Assembly: GCA_902570785.1 (NCBI GenBank)
Contig: CACFZK010000004.1
Span: forward strand, 1-64,000
Source of the DNA: an uncultured Pelagibacteraceae bacterium
GTDB lineage: Bacteria > Pseudomonadota > Alphaproteobacteria > Pelagibacterales > Pelagibacteraceae
Direction: 5' to 3'
DNA: 64,000 bases
The notes below the pieces were generated by a model. It worked only from the letters and a program-made list of their open reading frames with translations. It was not told where the DNA came from and did no database searches. Of this stretch, positions 62,063 through 64,000 are shown in pieces; positions within the stretch are counted from its first letter, which is position 1, and every line of letters starts with the position of its first letter. A program made the translations under genes and the position numbers.

Positions 62063-63318
62063 TTATTTAGTTTAAGATCTAAGTACAATGCTGCTGACCA
62101 GGAAAAATTCTTTGCACCCATTGGCTTACCATTCTTACAGCTATAATATTCAAAAAAACCTTTTTTTTCTAATAATTTAATGGTTTTGTTTTGTATTTTA
62201 TCAGAAAAAAACTTATCCTTATTTTTTAATCCCTTGTAAATAAACCAGTTACAATTAATCCACACAGGGCCTCTCCAGTATCTTTTCTCTTCAAAACTTT
62301 TATGATTTGGTTTAATTGATGAAAAAAAATATTTTTCTTTTGAATTATGTTTTTTTAGGTTCTTGATTAGTTTGTTATTAATTTTATGGTTATTCAAATC
62401 AGCAAATAATACAAAATAATTGGTTATTGATGGAATATAGATTTTTTTATTATTTTTTATATCTTTTGAAAAAAAAACTTCTCTTTTTTTATCATATAAT
62501 TTAAGGAAATTTTTTTCTGTAAGTTTAATGTAGTTATTTATTTTATTTTTGTATAAACCAAATGCATCTAATAATGTAACAAGATCTTTGTTTGCCTTCA
62601 AAAATATTGAATTAAAACCAACATCTATGACATTAAAAAAGGAGGATTTATAAACTTTTTTTGGATTATATTTAATTTTTCTTAAATTATTTTTTATTGT
62701 GACATACCTATCGTAATCAATATCATGTGGTCTATAATCTGGATTTACTACCTTATTATCACCTCTTTTATATTTTATATTTTTCTCAATTTTTACCTTG
62801 TTCATAGGCTCATCCCATATGGGGGAATTATCATATCCACTTTCCCAAGGATGTAAAATTGATACCAAACCAGTTTTTTTTGGATCTCTATATTTAATGA
62901 TCCATTCATGAAATTTTTTGATTTTTTTAATTATTTTTTTAATATTTAAAAGTTGAGTTTTGTTAATCTTACTTTTGTTTAAAATTTCCTTTAAAATTGT
63001 TGCTAATATTGGTGGTTGAGTTATTCCAGATGAATGGATTTTATTACCACAATTCCATGCAGTATAATTTGGATAATAATTTGTTCTTGTGTTATGAAAT
63101 AAAATATGTGGGACCATTCCATCCTTCCATTGCCCATCTAACAATGTACTTATTTCCTTTATTGCAAAATTTAAATTAAAGTAAGAATATCCTAGAGCAA
63201 TAAAGCCAGAATCCCAATTCCACTGAGCAGGGTAAAGTTTATTATTGGTTGGTAAAGTGTATCCTTTTCTTCTGTTACCAAGTAAAGTTTTTTTTGCTTT
63301 ATCAATTGAAACTTTCAT
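62059..63318 (-). CDS. GH63/mannosylglycerate-hydrolase-like (alpha/alpha)6 glycosidase
   Basis: PAQWNWDSGFIALGYSYF, QWKDGMVPHILF, HPWESGYDNSPIWDE, EEKRYWRGPVWINCNWFIYKGL, GAKNFSWSAALYLDL. Confidence 0.75.
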   Translation of the reverse strand: MKVSIDKAKKTLLGNRRKGYTLPTNNKLYPAQWNWDSGFIALGYSYFNLNFAIKEISTLLDGQWKDGMVPHILFHNTRTNYYPNYTAWNCGNKIHSSGITQPPILATILKEILNKSKINKTQLLNIKKIIKKIKKFHEWIIKYRDPKKTGLVSILHPWESGYDNSPIWDEPMNKVKIEKNIKYKRGDNKVVNPDYRPHDIDYDRYVTIKNNLRKIKYNPKKVYKSSFFNVIDVGFNSIFLKANKDLVTLLDAFGLYKNKINNYIKLTEKNFLKLYDKKREVFFSKDIKNNKKIYIPSITNYFVLFADLNNHKINNKLIKNLKKHNSKEKYFFSSIKPNHKSFEEKRYWRGPVWINCNWFIYKGLKNKDKFFSDKIQNKTIKLLEKKGFFEYYSCKNGKPMGAKNFSWSAALYLDLKLNN

Positions 63319-63998
63319 TAACCCTTTACACTACCCGCAGTTAACCCACTTACAAGATATTTTTCAAAATAAACAAAAATCAATAGAATTGGTAGTGTTA
63401 CTACGACAGATCCAGCCATTAAATATTGTCTAGGTGTCTCTGCATCTCCAGTTAAATGGTTTATAGCTCTAGATAACGTAAATGATTTTGGATTATCCAA
63501 AAACATTAATGAAAATAAAAACTCATTCCACGCAATCATGAAAACATATAATGCTACTGACGCAATGGCTGGCAAACTGAGCGGGATAATAATCTTAACT
63601 ATAATACCAAACCAGTTTTGCCCATCTATAAGACCAGCATCTTCAACTTCTTTAGGAATACTTTTGAAATATCCTTGGAGCATATAAATAGCTACAGGCA
63701 ATGTGGTAGCAGTATACACAATTAAAAGACCCTCGATGGAATTTCTCAATCCTAACTGACTAAAGACCGTGTAAAGAGGTATTACCAAAACAATAGCAGG
63801 AAACATATATATAATTAATATTGAGGTAGATAAAAAAGTTTTACCAAAAAAGTTTAATCTGGCAACAGCATAAGCCGCAGGTATTGCAAAGATTAAAGTA
63901 ATAATAACAGTTCCTATTGAAACTATTGAACTAGTATAAATATATCTTCCAAAATCATATGTTTTAAAAATTACGAAATAAGATTTAAACACTTCCAT
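63318..63998 (-). CDS. Carbohydrate ABC transporter permease, MalG family (5' end cut by window)
   Basis: EAA loop EDAGLIDGQNWFGIIVKIIIPLSLPAIASV; multi-TM; abuts GH63-like gene on same strand. Confidence 0.9.
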   Translation of the reverse strand: MEVFKSYFVIFKTYDFGRYIYTSSIVSIGTVIITLIFAIPAAYAVARLNFFGKTFLSTSILIIYMFPAIVLVIPLYTVFSQLGLRNSIEGLLIVYTATTLPVAIYMLQGYFKSIPKEVEDAGLIDGQNWFGIIVKIIIPLSLPAIASVALYVFMIAWNEFLFSLMFLDNPKSFTLSRAINHLTGDAETPRQYLMAGSVVVTLPILLIFVYFEKYLVSGLTAGSVKG

Positions 63999-64000
63999 AA

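Noticed and set aside
1-64000. CRISPR array, prophage, transposon, toxin-antitoxin or restriction-modification system
   Set aside because: No spaced direct repeats, transposase, integrase, phage structural, TA or methylase/nuclease genes were seen on reading the ORF translations.

Overview
This is an AT-rich, very densely packed chromosomal window from what looks like a streamlined marine alphaproteobacterium of SAR11/Pelagibacterales type; taxonomy is inferred from gene order and composition only. It opens inside lon and ends inside a MalG-type permease gene. Main blocks: (1) lon, then a three-module sugar-modifying fusion gene, an acetoacetyl-CoA synthetase and a zinc-ribbon membrane protein, then tRNA-Val/tRNA-Asp; (2) a complete nuoA-N complex I operon in which nuoN is broken by a +1 shift at an 8-T run; (3) housekeeping genes: birA, O-methyltransferase, trhO, MATE, tRNA-Ser, slt, dapA-smpB-folK-rsh-pyrE-pdxJ-lepB-rnc-recO, hemB, a 2OG-Fe(II) oxygenase, rpiB-glyA-nrdR-rib genes-nusB, hppA, bamE, rpmF-plsX-ihfA-merR-rpmG, ctaA, rplM-rpsI, argC, hom, glpX, recJ, tRNA-Glu; (4) an accessory sugar/polyol region: a pseudopilin-like protein, iolE-like and iolG-like genes, a FrcBCA-type sugar ABC transporter with a ROK kinase, and a convergent GH63-like hydrolase plus MalG-type permease. 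I saw no CRISPR array, transposase, prophage or long repeat. The most notable items are the SDR-cupin-C-methyltransferase fusion, the nuoN homopolymer frameshift, the altered NrdR zinc ribbon, the ROK kinase lacking zinc-ligand cysteines, the hairpin terminator inside the sugar transporter operon, the GH63/MalG locus (possible compatible-solute scavenging) and the pseudopilin-like orphan. All calls were made by reading translations; no database search was run.
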